From positions 1,120,001-1,184,000 of the forward strand of contig JAITYX010000087.1 in assembly GCA_021018815.1 (NCBI GenBank): a stretch of DNA of 64,000 nucleotides. Reading direction: 5' to 3'. The stretch is from Talinum fruticosum (Eukaryota; Streptophyta; Magnoliopsida; Caryophyllales; Talinaceae). Of this stretch, positions 1-11,560 are shown one piece after another (positions within the stretch are counted from its first letter, which is position 1; every line of letters begins with the position of its first letter). A model generated the notes under the pieces. It was given only the letters and a program-made list of their open reading frames with translations, did not search any database and was not told where the DNA came from. Position numbers and translations under genes: made by a program.

Positions 1-660
1 TAATAGCAAATATTCAAATAGCAAAAATCAAGTGGTTTAATTTCAACTCCTTGCAATCAGGATGGAACTTGAATGTTGTACCTTAGTCACCTTCTTTATC
101 AGCCTAGCTAGGTAGTTCATCTCCAACATAAATAACAAGGGAGATAGAGGGTCTCTTTGTCTCAATCCCTTTCTACTTTTAAAGTAACCATGCAAGTTCC
201 ATTATAACTCAATGAAGAAGAAGTTGTTATGATACAAGTATAGACCCATTGTATGAACTTATCAGTCATTCCTATGCCCTGTATCATTTCCTTAAGAAAA
301 GACCACTCAATAGTATCATATGTTTTCTAATATTTATTTTAATAATACATCGAAGAGAAATATTCTTCCTTCTATAATGTCTCATTAGGTCAAGTCTAAT
401 CATAACATTATGGAGTATCAGTTTGTTTAAGACAAATGCAGTTTGGTTCTCCATAATACCGGTAATACATTTTTAAGCCTTTTGCACAATATCTTTGACA
501 TTGTTATGTATATAACATTATAGAAAAAAATGGGCTTATATTCTATTACAGTCTGAAGATGGTCCATTGTAGGGACCAAAGTAATAATAGTATAATTCAC
601 TCGTTTGGATAATTTGCTAGAATTAAAGAAACCAAGAATAGCCAAACTAAAATCCTCCCC
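1..660 (-). pseudogene. LINE ORF2 reverse transcriptase fragment
   Basis: The minus-strand translation shows RT fingers and palm pieces. A segment near 430-640 reads like the 'fRPI-CNVIYK--SKILckRLk--LP' block of plant L1 elements (here YKPIFFYNVIYITMSKILCK). Near 120-330 there is a block resembling the YDTIEWSFL...GM...W...C and GLRQ-DPLSPLLF motifs (here GLRQRDPLSPLLF). The blocks lie in different frames with stops between them, so no functional RT is encoded. Confidence 0.75.
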
Positions 661-1441
661 AATAAAACTTCATGTAGATTGGAAGAACTTACTACCAAAA
701 TCATCATGTTCAGGATTCTCTGTGTTATTTATAGTACAAGCAGCTTCTTTTACATCAGCTATATTAAAAGGTTGAATAAGCTCATACCCCTACTCTGCAT
801 TCATGTTGTGTGCCATCTGAATAATAGTCCATTTCACTCTTCTTCCTTTCCGTTTTGTAGTCAAAATGCCTTGCAAATAGTTCACCAAATGATATGCCCA
901 TCCTCCTGAGTGATAGAAATAATCCTAGACTTGTAGCTCTTTTCTTAAGCACTGTATGAAAATAAGCAATGTTTATGTCACCCTCTTTTAGCTATTTTAG
1001 TTTACTTCTCTGAATGTGTGCGTCCTTAACATCCTTCTTCCTGACTTCAAAATATATAAAAGCCTCCATTTAATCCTTATATAAGTCCTTGTTTCCTTGA
1101 CCATTGAAGATCTTATTTTCCCTAAATATCATACAACTTCATCTAACTTGTTCAAGTCTTTTTTCAAGTTTGTATATCCATTCTCGTGAAGAATCCTCAA
1201 ACCATTCTTTATATACTTATTTCTGAATGACTTGAAACATTCTAGTTCCACCACATTGATAATTCCAATTCTCCTTCGCAAAATCTTGGAACCTAACATT
1301 GAGCTCCAAGTTGTAAAAACATATGAGGTGTAAACCCTTTGTCCTCATTGATGACTACTAATGAGAAGGTAGCAATGCCTTGAGATCCCACCAGGTAGCA
1401 CAGTACAATCAATCTCTGAAAATGCCTCAAGCAACTGGTTA

Positions 1442-1684
1442 TTACGATAATGCTCTATCCAGCCTATCAAATACCATGTCAAAAGAATTATGTTTGTTTG
1501 TCCAGGGATAGAAAGCCCTCAAATGCTTCATTTCATGCAGCTGACATTCATATTGTATAATTTTAAAAGTCAATGATGTCCTGTATTGTATCTCAACACC
1601 TCCAATCCTTTTATCTTCTTTAAGAACGTAGTTGAAATCCCTAACAATCATCCATCCATTCACACTCTCACCAGTGTCAGACAA
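1442..1684 (-). pseudogene. LINE ORF2 endonuclease (APE-type) fragment
   Basis: An 80-codon minus-strand frame resembles the C-terminal half of the L1 apurinic-type endonuclease: a DFN motif (family usually GDFN, here RDFNYVL), then a conserved F-WTN block and DRLDRAL. The order DFN - WTN - LDRAL is diagnostic of plant L1 ORF2. The frame stops on both sides and the catalytic N-terminal half is degraded. Confidence 0.75.
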
Positions 1685-2039
1685 TAACTACTGTGGATCT
1701 CTTTTTTAGTTTCAGCATTACAAGCATATATAATAGTGAAGAAAGAATTTCTAAAACCCAATATATTTCACCAAACTATGTATAGCATGTGGACCAGGAT
1801 ATAAAACACACACCACATTCTACTTCTAACTTCCTCAGTAGCATTACTAACATAACATTATGTTATCCATTATTCACCCCTGGTGGTGCCCTAGGGTGTG
1901 AAGCATTTGAATCTACCTCATGTCCCTCTTCCTTTGTAATATGCCTCAAAGAAGAAAAGGAGTTTTGATGTATTAACTGATTAGCAGGTACAATTGGTAC
2001 TAATATATAGTACTTTTCTCACAGGGTTTTCCATAATTG

Positions 2040-2580
2040 GAATTGCTGGCTCTTACGTAGACTGTTGCACCTCAACTTGGGGTTTCTGTTTTTAGTCTCC
2101 GAACCCTCTTAATTTCCTTCCTACATTTATTTTTAAAATGCCCAAACATATCACTTTCAGTACATTTCTCAGGTAACCATTCAAACTCCACAATCTAGAT
2201 AATTAGATTATCATTGAGATCTATAAATTTCACTTCATGAGGAAAAGGTTTAGTGATGTCCAACTCAACAAGTGCACGGGCATAATTTAATATTCCATTA
2301 TCAAATAGAGTTTTACCCACCAGACGTACTGCTTTGCTCAATCCATCCCCCTACCCCCACATTTAGGGTGGCGCCTATGAAACTGTACACAAATTGGTAC
2401 AAAATGTTATCTTCACCTAAAAAATCATCCCCTAATGACTAGCTCTTAACTATCATTGGCCTCATATTAACATAATAGATGTTCTATTTAAGGATTTAAT
2501 GATCCATTTTATCGTGAAAACAAACAATATAACTACCATTCTCCTTCTTAAGGGCTTTGTTAATCAAAGTCTGAAAGTTT
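2040..2580 (-). pseudogene. LINE ORF1 (DUF4283/zinc-knuckle) fragment
   Basis: Minus-strand translation gives a zinc-knuckle-like stretch (EWLPEKCTESDMFGHFKNKC, near 2120-2180) like the CCHC knuckle that ends the DUF4283 region of plant L1 ORF1. It is followed by a basic tail (RKEIKRVRRLK). The first cysteine spacing is altered and stops occur upstream. Its place directly 5' of the endonuclease fragment fits L1 order. Confidence 0.6.
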
Positions 2581-2582
2581 TA

Positions 2583-3090
2583 ATATGGAGAAGTAAATCA
2601 CCCTAGAGGGGGTAAATAGGGTGTTTGAAAGATTTTGCGAAAATTAAATTTGTGAACTGAGCACTTAAAAAGTTAAACAAAATTCAGGACTAAGCTCAGT
2701 TTGAAGTTGGGATGAGTCTAGAGTGACTCGGACATAATATAGAAATCAAACAAGGAGATAACTGTGTTAAAATTTCCTTATAAACCCAGTCAATGAAAAA
2801 AGTGTTTGAAAAGTAAATAAATGATTACATGATTTCTCACTTAAGAGTAAAACTCAGAAAATATAATCTAGAATTGAGAGTGGTTCTCAAAGTATAAAAA
2901 TACTTTGGTTTATAATTAGAATAGGGATTAGTCTAAATAAAGCGTTTAATACCAGCTTATCCTTAATCTATTGATTTGGAATTTTTAAGTCTAATATTCA
3001 ATATATTCAATTTTCAGATATGTCAAAACTCATATATAATTACGTAATACATTCAAAATGAATGGGCTCATGAGTTAATTAGACATTTTT
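2583..3090 (-). repeat. Truncated LTR of the SIRE-like Copia family
   Basis: This stretch matches, in the same orientation, the LTRs at 29481-30822 and 37713-39238. Shared blocks are the CACCCTAGAGGGGGTAAATAGG-like start (2597-2620), a GAGTCTAGAGTGACTCGG-like block (about 2715-2733), and the 20-bp palindrome followed by the 'AATCTAATATCCAT'-like AT-rich segment (2880-3010). It has internal deletions, and no pol sequence follows, so it is a solo or truncated LTR. Its right limit is approximate. Confidence 0.65.
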
Positions 3091-3305
3091 CAATTACACA
3101 AACTGAAGATAATTGCACGTAATGTTTACGGGTTATGAGTGATTAAGACAATTAATTCCATGTTATTTTATTATGATTTCCATAATAAAATTGACATGTT
3201 AAAGATGAAATATATTTGGCAAACTCAGGTGTCTAAGTCCAGTTGAGTGGGTCAGGTACTTTGAACTGAGTGGACAGTTAGATTGAGTTTGATGAATAAA
3301 TCGGG

Positions 3306-3347
<42 letters not shown>

Positions 3348-3349
3348 GT
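3306..3349. repeat. Compound microsatellite (TG)n(AG)n
   Basis: About ten TG units run directly into about eleven AG units. It is expected to be length-polymorphic. Confidence 0.95.
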
Positions 3350-3504
3350 GAATTTTGCTTTAGGTTTCTAATTAGCAAAACAATGAGATTAGCAAAAGTC
3401 AAGCCCCTGCTGAGCTAGTGGCCCAGTCCCCCGTAGCCTTATAGCTGCAAAGTAAAAACAAAATAAACATATCATTCAACTTAAAATTTTTTAAAAAATA
3501 AAGA

Positions 3505-3680
3505 AATAATTGAGTCGGTTCGGTTAGCAGCCGATTTTACAATAGTAAATCATAATTGGAATCGGATAAATCAGTGAACCGAAAATTGATTAACCGAATT
3601 TTTAAACCGGTTCGATTAATCAAAAATTCGGTTCAATTATACCGATTTCTCAATTCGATTTATCGATACCAATTTTTGGT
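3505..3680. repeat. Degenerate CGGTT/AACCG-rich dispersed repeat
   Basis: Interspersed copies of TCGGTTCGGTT-, AACCGAA- and CGGTTCGATT-like motifs occur on both strands over about 170 bp, just upstream of the methyltransferase gene. This kind of AT-rich filler with alternating CGGTT/AACCG words is common in plant intergenic DNA. I do not assign it to a transposon family. Confidence 0.5.
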
Positions 3681-3811
3681 ACCTATTCCCCTTCTTATTT
3701 GTTAAATCTCTCACCACATAAACTCAAACCCACCCCCCGGGCCCAAAAAAACAAGGGAACAAGCTCTCACCACGTATACCTCGCGTGGTGAGCCAAACCA
3801 AGATCCCCCAA

Positions 3812-6800
3812 ATGCTAACCCTGAAATTCAGTCCCACATACACCAAGCAATGGCACCACCACCACCACCGCCACCGTGGCACCCAAAACATCACTCTAAG
3901 ACCCATAACTGCGACCCATGAAACCACCCAACCAAACCCGAACCTCTCCTCAGCAGCTGGCGAGATCAAGCGCGATGTCCTCTCGTCACAAGGCCGAGCC
4001 AAGCTCAACCCTTCCCCAGACCGCGACTTTTATGCATTTCCTCGTTTCGTGACCCACGTAGATGACAGCTTCATTTCGACACTAACCAATCTCTACAGAG
4101 AGAGGCTGAGGCCAGAATTTGAAGTTCTTGATCTCATGAGCTCCTGGGTTAGCCACTTGCCTAAAGCGGTCAAGTATAAAAGAGTGGTGGGACATGGGCT
4201 CAATGCACAAGAACTAGCCAGGAATAGTCAGTTGGATTATTTCTTCGTCAAGGACTTGAACTCTGATCAGAAGCTCGAGTTCGAGAGCTCTAGCTTTGAT
4301 GCTGTTTTGTGTACTGTCAGTGTTCAGTATCTTCAGCAGCCAGAGAAGGTGAGTAAATCTAAGTGTATATTTGTAATTTTTGTCAAGTGAGTGTTTTGGT
4401 TAATCAGTGTTGGTTTTAATCTCATTTATTGAAGGGAGAAAATGGGGTTTGAGATTCTTTTTTATGAAATGAATTATCAATTGGGAAATTTTCTCAGTTT
4501 AGAACGAGGAAGATGGATAAAAATTTTGATTAAAGAAAAAAAATAGACAGTGACTGAGAGACAGATCAAAAGCCCACTAAAGATATACGGGGAGAGAGAA
4601 CTTAGCATATCAGCAATGGTACATTATACAACCGAGTGTATGGTGTTAGATACAACCTCTAAAAAAAGTTTATCATTTTCAATAAAAGTTTTATCATTTT
4701 AAAAAAATTCATGGAATATACATAATAGTTCATTAAATATATATAAAGATTCATTTTGTACACTTATAAATTTGCATCAGAAATCTAAAACTTACCAACT
4801 TGGTCAAATAATTTCACTTAAAATTTGATATCTTCCTAACAAATCGATATCTAAAATTATACACGTGATCATATAGTGCTAGATATCATACGCCCCCAGT
4901 AAAAAAAGATACTTAAAGTTCACAAAATGTAAAAACTGAAAAATTTACTGAAAAATTTAAAAGATTCACTATAAAACATATTTGAATATGAATGCACATA
5001 TATATATAAAATACATATCAATAGTTAATTATAATAATCATATGATTTAATAAATCATAACAAAAAGGCATTTATATATTCTAATTTAAATGGCGTAAAA
5101 GAATTTTTGATATATTCTAATTTAATTGTGGGTGTAAGTTTGATAGGGGTATAATTGTGATATAAATTTAAGAAATTGATCACTATAAACAATAATAAAA
5201 TTTGTTTGTCAAAATTTAAAATAAAAAGAAGAAATAAGATTGTCTAATTATGTAAAAAATTCATATAAATATGTCAAAAATAAAGTAATAATAAATTATG
5301 TAAATATATAATCAAACGTATAATATTTATAAATTAAAAAATAAGTAAAACTTAGAAAAAGAAAAGCAGAAAAAAAGGAACCAAAGAAAAAGAAAACAAA
5401 CCTATACAAAATAAATGCTCTTAGCAAACTTCAAACATGAGACATGCAATATTGCAGGAAATATATCATCCAACTTAACCACTAACCCATATGTTCAACA
5501 ATTAAAAAACATGCAACTTTTTTTATGGTTAACATAGAAATTATTTCCAAATTTTATCTTTTTTTTTTTTAATTTTTAACATAGAAATTATTTCCAATTC
5601 AAATCATACATATATTTTTAAATGGGCTTCTGAGGGAAATTTACTTTTTGTGGAGAATTCTTTATGCTTCATAAAAAATTCTCTATGAAGTAAATAAATT
5701 TTTAATGGGATTTTTTATAATTTTTTTATAGAAGGAAACTTTTTGTGTGTTTAAACTAGAAAAATGGATATCATTTGGCTTATTTAAAAAAAAATAAAAG
5801 AGAAAGAAGAGGAGTCAATTAGCTTATTCAACATAGAAAAGATTTCAAATATAATATTTTTTAATTTTTAACATAGAAATTATTTCAAATGCAAATGAGC
5901 TTTTAAGGAAAATATAATTATTTGTAAAGAACTCTTTATGTTTCATAAAAAATCTTTATAAAGTAAATAAATTTTTAATGGGAATTTTTTTAATTTTTGG
6001 ATGGAAGGAATTTTTTTTTTTTTGTGTGTGTGTATGTTCAAACTAGAAAAATGGATATAGTTTGGCTTATTTTATATATAAAAAAAAAGAAGATAAGAGA
6101 AAGGAGAGGAGTCAATTGGATTATTCAATTTTGGTGTTTGAAATGGTGTATATCAAATGCAAAAAAAAAAAAAAATTGTTCATTAGTAGCTGGAGCATTT
6201 CATTTTAACTCCAAGATAAATTGGTGACAAATGAGTCCAACTTCAGCTAAAATTATTTCAACTTTTATTATCTTGTCTAACATTTAAAAATTGGATCTTG
6301 AGAAAAATATTTTCCTTTCTTGTGCAATTTGATTGGGTAACAAATTTGAAAATGGTATACAAAGTCAGGTTTAGCCTTCAATGCACATATTTTGGAAAGT
6401 AATTTCAATTTTTATTAAATTAGTCCGGATCCGTGTTGTACACGAGTAATGTAATTGATTTTAAAAAATTATAAATTAAAAAAGTTAACATATAACAAAT
6501 ACATACGTAATAAATGTCTAAAATGATAAAAGTAGCAACTTCATACATGATAAGTGAAATTAAATAAACATTTAGATGATATTATTGAAGAGAGAAATTG
6601 ATAATCATTTTATTTATACATGCATAATTGATTTTTTTGGTGCAGTGCATTATTGATTATTATAATTAAGAAAATATATTATGATAAAAAAATTTGATAC
6701 AAGTACACTTGATGATGTATATTAGGTAATGAATAAAAACAAATAATTGAACATATTGTACAATGATAGAGTCATTAATACAAATAAAATCAACAAATAC

Positions 6801-8881
6801 AATCAAAATTATTGTCAAAAACTTTGCCCATTTAATTTCTGTTGTTCAATGCCTTTAAGAGTCATCCATCGGGCATTTAGATCAAGAAAAAATATATAAT
6901 GTTGTAATAAACAATAATATATTTTTGTACGCATAGTTTGTGGAAGATATAAAATATTTATATTTAGAAAAAGAACATAAGAACCCTCTTTAGAAAAATA
7001 AACCCTCATACACACAGACATTAAAATTGAGAGAAAAAAATCTTTGGATGAAGTACACAAACTCAAAAATTTTCAGTGTAATCGAACCATGAAAATTTTA
7101 TAATGTAATTAAAACTCAATCAACAATGAAAATCATCTTACATCAAAAAATCATAAAAACAATCAAAATCATAACTTATGTATTTTTTTTTCTTGTAAGG
7201 GTAAATGTGGGATACCAAACTGGGTTTCTATCTCCAGAATAATCTCGGTTGGATTTGAAGACTCAAATGGGTAGGGATACCAAACTCATGCTTTAAAGCT
7301 TAAACCCACAACTTATCCCAACTTATTTGAACAACTTATTAGGAATTATCTTCTCCAAAGTTCGAACTCTGGTGAAGATGATGAAAGTTTGAAATATTTG
7401 CTACCAAGCCACCACTCACTTTTTTTTTTTTTTTTTTTGATGAAAAGCCACCACTCACTTGGTATAACTTATGTATTTATATATTACAATAAAATATCAA
7501 AAATACAATTGGGGTGAAATTGTGAAATATAACCATAAATTTGAAATTGATAGCTAAGATTTTACTTTTTCAAGCTAACATATGCACAACTCTATCTCTC
7601 CACTAGATCTGTAAAGTATTAGATAGCAGCACGTTAGACTCCAGGACTGAATTCTAAGCTATAAAAGTGAATAAATCGAATAGCAGTCTTCCCGCTTAGC
7701 CTTCTTTAAAGCAGTGTCACCAAACAAAAAAATTAGATCAAACCAAAAATATTAATTAACAATTTGACTATTCATCTTGGAGACTAATTTCAAAATCCTG
7801 AAAGAAAAATGAGAGAGTCACATCGATTAAACCAATTTCAAAGGGAGGAAGAGAAATACCCAAAAGAAGACGACTACCAAGCAATACGATCCAAACAAAA
7901 TTCAATTATGAAACAAGATAGAAGTCAAACAGGAGACAAAAACTTGAAAAATGAGCAGGGGCAAGCAAAGATATTGGTAAATTAGAATTAACAAAGAAAT
8001 TATTTGATGAAATTGAACCTGATAAAATCTAAGCTTGTAAAGCAAAACACCCAAGTAAAAGGGATTCCCAAAATAATAACGTCTACATATGTGGGAGGTA
8101 CCAAGCTCCTCAAGATATACTCATACCAGTCTACTGCTCCTACAAACATTAAATTGAGAGCCAAAAACTCCATGCTAAGCAGCCTCTTTGTGTTTTTTAG
8201 GAATGGAGCGGGGAGGGAGGGTTTTAGTTCCGATTACACTGCTGACTTATCCCATAGAAAATCCATGCTACCAATGTAATGAAGGACATAGACACTAAGA
8301 AAAACTATCAAAACAATACACTAAAGTATTGATCCATTGACGAAGAGATGACCATTGTAATGGAAAATTGGAAAAACAAAAGGCTTGGGCGATTGCTACC
8401 CCTTTTTCAGCTGATATTTAACGGTACAATTGAGTAGTTTTATTAAATAAATTGTAGAGATTATCATTACCTCTGCTAATTACTCCCAACATAGAAATAA
8501 ATCCAAATTTAAGAAAATGTAAGTTGACATGATATTGCTTCTGTCTTTTACACGCAGGTATTTGCAGAGGTATTTAGGGTGTTAAGGCCAGGAGGGATCT
8601 TTATTGTTAGCTTTAGTAACAGGATGTTCTATGAAAAAGCAATCAGTGCATGGAGAGATGGGACTGCATATAGTCGAATTCAGCTTGTGGTGCAGTATTT
8701 TCAATGCCTACAAGGATTCACTCAGCCAGAGGTGATAAGGAAATTACCCAACAACAATGATCCTTCTAATGATAGCAAAGGGCCTTTGAGTTGGATACTA
8801 GGATTTTTCGGTTTTATTTCAAGCTCTGATCCATTTTATGCCGTAGTAGCTTATAAAAATTTCCGACCTATTTATGAATGA
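3812..8881 (+). CDS. SAM-dependent methyltransferase (type 11-like), probably plastid-targeted; 2 exons
   Basis: Coding exons are 3812-4348 and 8558-8881, giving 286 aa. The junction joins ...YLQQPEK to VFAEVFRVLRPGG in phase 0, with donor AG|GTGAGT and acceptor ACACGCAG|G. The ATG at 3812 is the first in frame; codons just upstream in the same frame are GTG and lack support. Residues 1 to about 50 are rich in H, T, P and N and poor in acid residues, like a plastid transit peptide. Residues 51-286 match a conserved plant family (EVLDLMSSWVSHLP at 104-117, FFVKDLN at 144-150, FDAVLCTVSVQYL at 162-174, RPGG at 189-192, NRMF). RPGG...F-V-FSN is the post-IV region of class I methyltransferases. 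The canonical GxGxG motif I is replaced by DLMSSW, as I recall it is in plant homologs of this family. The substrate is unknown. Both exons are free of stops, so I consider the gene intact. Confidence 0.88.
5571..6130. repeat. Tandem duplication of a ~290-bp unit inside the methyltransferase intron
   Basis: Two diverged direct copies (about 5571-5860 and 5865-6130) share, in order, TTTTTAACATAGAAATTATTTC, CTTTATG-TTCATAAAAAAT, AAGTAAATAAATTTTTAATGGGA, AACTAGAAAAATGGATAT and GGAGTCAATT. Corresponding words lie 287-297 bp apart. A partial third start occurs near 5527. The copies differ by many small changes, so the duplication is not recent. Confidence 0.85.
7200..7425 (-). mobile_element. tRNA-derived SINE-like element
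   Basis: On the minus strand, GTGGCTTGGTAGCA (about 7400-7416) resembles an RNA polymerase III box A. AGAGTTCGAACTTTGG, about 30-40 bp further (near 7355-7370), resembles box B (GGTTCGAANCC). That spacing and order fit a tRNA-related SINE head. The body continues toward 7200 without a clear tail. This is a motif match only; I found no second copy in the window. Confidence 0.45.
7406..7460. repeat. 16-bp direct repeat flanking a poly-T microinsertion
   Basis: AAGCCACCACTCACTT occurs at 7406-7421 and again at 7445-7460. Between them is a run of T residues followed by GATGAA. The structure is that of a target-site duplication around a severely 5'-truncated retrotransposed insertion whose tail reads as poly-A on the minus strand. 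Confidence 0.6.
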
Positions 8882-9035
8882 AATATGTTACCTTGAACAT
8901 TAGAATGTGAAACATGGGATTTAAAATTCTTTTCTTTCCAATACTCTGATTATAAAAATGACAATTATTGTCTACCTATCTATAAAAGTGGCTAAAATTT
9001 GTGAAGAATATTGTGGAAATATTTGACAATATGTT
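8882..9035 (+). other. Probable 3' UTR of the methyltransferase gene
   Basis: This is the AT-rich stretch between the stop codon and the Copia target duplication. No clear AATAAA signal is present, so the polyadenylation site may have been displaced by the transposon or lie inside it. Confidence 0.4.
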
Positions 9036-9040
9036 GTTAT

Positions 9041-9198
9041 TATTAGATAAAATTATGTAAATAATTTTATTATTTTTGTATTATCTTTTTGGATATTATT
9101 GTTATCACTTTCTTATTATAACCTTGATTCAGGATCTGTATTTTGTATAAGTACATTGTACATCATTAATGAAACATTCATGGGATTATCTTCTATCA
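9041..9198 (+). repeat. 5' LTR of the Copia element
   Basis: 158 bp, beginning TATTAGATAAAATTATG and ending TTCTATCA. It is nearly identical to 13622-13781 apart from a few substitutions and small indels. Confidence 0.88.
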
Positions 9199-9212
9199 TA
9201 GTATCGGACTCC
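9199..9212 (+). other. Primer-binding site of the Copia element
   Basis: TAGTATCGGACTCC directly follows the LTR and resembles TGGTATCAGAGC, the primer-binding site complementary to initiator methionine tRNA that plant Copia elements use. Several mismatches show decay. Confidence 0.7.
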
Positions 9213-9309
9213 TAACGATCCTCTCCCACCTTGCTTCCCCGTTCCTCCCTGCATCCTCCCCTCTACTCGACAGTCACCTTCCTCGGCCTCCCCTCTCTTC
9301 TTCCCTCAT

Positions 9310-10200
9310 CCATGGCTCCTCCTAGTTTTCAGCTCGCCCTCGCCATCAATAAAATCAAAAACTTCATCCCGATAACCTCGAAATTGAAAAAGTGCAATAC
9401 TCTTTTTGGGCCGAACTATTCAAAATTCATTGTCGGGTCTACAAAGTTCTTGACCATATCCTCCCTTCTTCCTCCAATACCGATCCCACACCTTTCTCCC
9501 GAGATTCGACACTGCCGACACTAACGTCGTTGATCCCAATCTATGGTCTCGTCTTGATGCCATCGTCCTTCGATGGATTTATGGCACTATCTCTCACGAT
9601 CTTCTTACCACTATTATTTAACCCGAGTGCTAATGCTAAAAACACCGGGAACGTTTAGCAAATATCTTCCAAGACAACAAATCATCGCGAGCCCTATACT
9701 TGGAAAATCAATTTAGTCAAGTCCGTCTAGAAAATATTTCCAATATATTTGCATACTGTCAGGAACCGAAAATGATTACTGAACAACTCTCCAATATTGA
9801 TGTCCCGGTCTCTCAACAACGACTCATTTTACAACTGATTGCGGGTTTGAACGATAATTATGACAGTATTGCCACCTTTCTCCGATAAACTACTCATCTT
9901 CCCACCTTCTATGAAGCCCGATCTCGGCTCATTCTTGAAGAAACCCGCAAAGCTAACAACTTTCAGCCACTCGCCAACCTATCCAACGCCGCCCTCCTCA
10001 CTACCGCACTTACTTGTTGTGATCCACTCATCTCCTCCTAATGTTGTTTCTATCGCCACCCACTGGAGCTCTCAACCTAGTCCACAACACCATGGTTGTG
10101 GCCATGGACGTGGCCACGGAGGTCACCAACAAAATTCTTCAGCGACGTCCTTTCAGCCCCGAGGTTGGTTGCCGCAAACCCACCGGATGGTTCCCTCACC
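9310..10200 (+). pseudogene. Copia gag remnant (UBN2-type)
   Basis: Gag pieces are spread over several frames. Near 9392-9460 there is a WAELFKIHCRVYKVLDHI block, typical of plant Copia gag starts. At about 9640-9888 comes a long piece with LENQFSQVRLENISNIF, SNIDVPVSQQRLILQLIAGL and NDNYDSIATFLR, then LPTFYEARSRLILEE in another frame. This order matches the UBN2 family. The zinc knuckle is not visible in the C-terminal part. Confidence 0.8.
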
Positions 10201-10382
10201 ATGAGCCACCTAGGGTAAGTGGGCCACGCCTCCTGCCCATACCCCACTGCAGCTACTCCTCGACCCATCTCCAGCCAGCCCGGGATATTGGGCCGCCAAC
10301 CATAGGCTCATGTCGCTCAAACTCCCACCGATATCTAAGCCGCCCTTCACACCATGACTCTTGTCGTCCCATATATAAATTA

Positions 10383-11560
10383 GTATATGGATACCGGTGC
10401 CACTTTACATATGACGGCCTCCGTGAGTACTCTCTTATCTTATTTTAGTACGAGCAAAAATTATAATATTATTGTCGGTAATGGTAATGAAATTCCTGTT
10501 CATGGTCTAGGTAAAGCATACCTTCCTTCCCCACACCCTCCCTCGCCTTAAACAATGTCCTTTATGCCCCGAACCTTATTAAGAATTTGATCTTTGTTCG
10601 TCGTTTTACTATTGACAATAATGTGTCCGTTGAATTTGATCCGTTTGGCTTTTACTGTGAAGGACCTTGTGATGGGGACAACTCTTATGAGATGTGATAG
10701 CACCAGGGATCTGTATTCTCTTCCGCCCACTTCTCCAGTCGTTTCCTCCTGTTCATCTACTTTTGCAGCTATTTCTACCAATATTTGGCATAGTCGTTTA
10801 GGTCATCCGGTAGCCCATGTGTTCAACTCCCTTAGGAATAAAAACTTCATTGATTGTAAGAATTTTCCCCTTCCACGGTTTGTCAATCTTGTATTTTTGG
10901 CAAACATATCAAGTTGCCATTTTACCCGTCTTTTAATTGTACTTCTATGCCCTTTGATATTATTCATAGGGATCTGTGGACATCCCCAATTTTAAGTTCC
11001 GATGGTCAAAAATATTATATGCTATTATTAGATGACTATACGAATTTTCTTTGGACTTTCCCTATGAGTCACGAATCTCATTTCTACTTTACTTTTTAAA
11101 ATTTTAGTTCTTTCATTCACACTCAATTCAATGTCAACATCAAAAGTTTTCAATGTGAATTTGATAATAGTTCGTTCAAATCATTTTGCAATACTAATGG
11201 CATGACCTTCCATTTTTCTTGTCCCAATACTTCGCAACAAAATAGCAAAGTTGAACGGAAGATTGGTATCATTAATAATATGATTCGTAGTCTTCTCGCT
11301 CATGCTTCTCTTCCTCCCTCTTTTTGCATCATGCTCTTCAAATTGCTACTTACCTTCTCAATATTCTCCCTCAAAAACTTCTAAATCACTTGTCTCCCAC
11401 TCAAATTCTTTATCATTCGACCCATCCTACACTAATCTTCGTATCTTTGGTTGTCTATGCTATCCTCTTTTTCCTTCTACTTCCATCAACAAACTACAAC
11501 CAAGATCTACTCCTTATATTTTCTTGGGTTATCCGCAAAATCATCGTGAATAGAAATGTT
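10383..11560 (+). pseudogene. Copia protease and integrase remnant
   Basis: The protease active site reads MDTGATLHMTAS from about 10387 (catalytic Asp in DTGA). A GAG-pre-integrase block follows (IWHSRLGHP near 10785). The integrase core shows HRDLWTSPILSSDGQKYYMLLLDDYTNFLW (10960-11060, first catalytic Asp) and NTSQQNSKVERK (11227-11262, the conserved Glu), then a GxLCYPLFPSTSINKLQPRSTPYIFLGYP-like end. Frames shift several times, so the enzyme is dead. Confidence 0.82.

Larger units (their letters stand above)
1..2580 (-). mobile_element. L1-type LINE remnant, open at the left edge of the window
   Basis: Read on the minus strand from 2580 down to 1, fragments appear in L1 order: an ORF1 zinc-knuckle region, the ORF2 endonuclease, then reverse transcriptase. 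All are interrupted by stops and frameshifts. The element runs off the left end, so its 3' end and tail cannot be seen. Its ORF1 end abuts an LTR scrap at about 2583. No long intact frame survives, so this is a fossil copy. Confidence 0.8.
4349..8557 (+). other. 4.2 kb intron of the methyltransferase gene
   Basis: It is bounded by GTGAGT and a pyrimidine-rich CTTCTGTCTTTTACACGCAG acceptor. It is very AT-rich and contains a tandem duplication (5571-6130), a SINE-like element (7200-7425) and a poly-T microinsertion (7421-7444). ORFs inside it are short and show no recognisable domain. I see no additional exon, because the two flanking exons join to a complete family-like protein. Confidence 0.8.

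Noticed and set aside
3199..3402. ORF encoding SLSLSLSHTHTHT repeats
   Set aside because: Translation of the TG/AG microsatellite, not a protein.
3724..4008. 94-codon minus-strand ORF opposite methyltransferase exon 1
   Set aside because: It is an antisense shadow of the real exon with a low-complexity W/V-rich composition.
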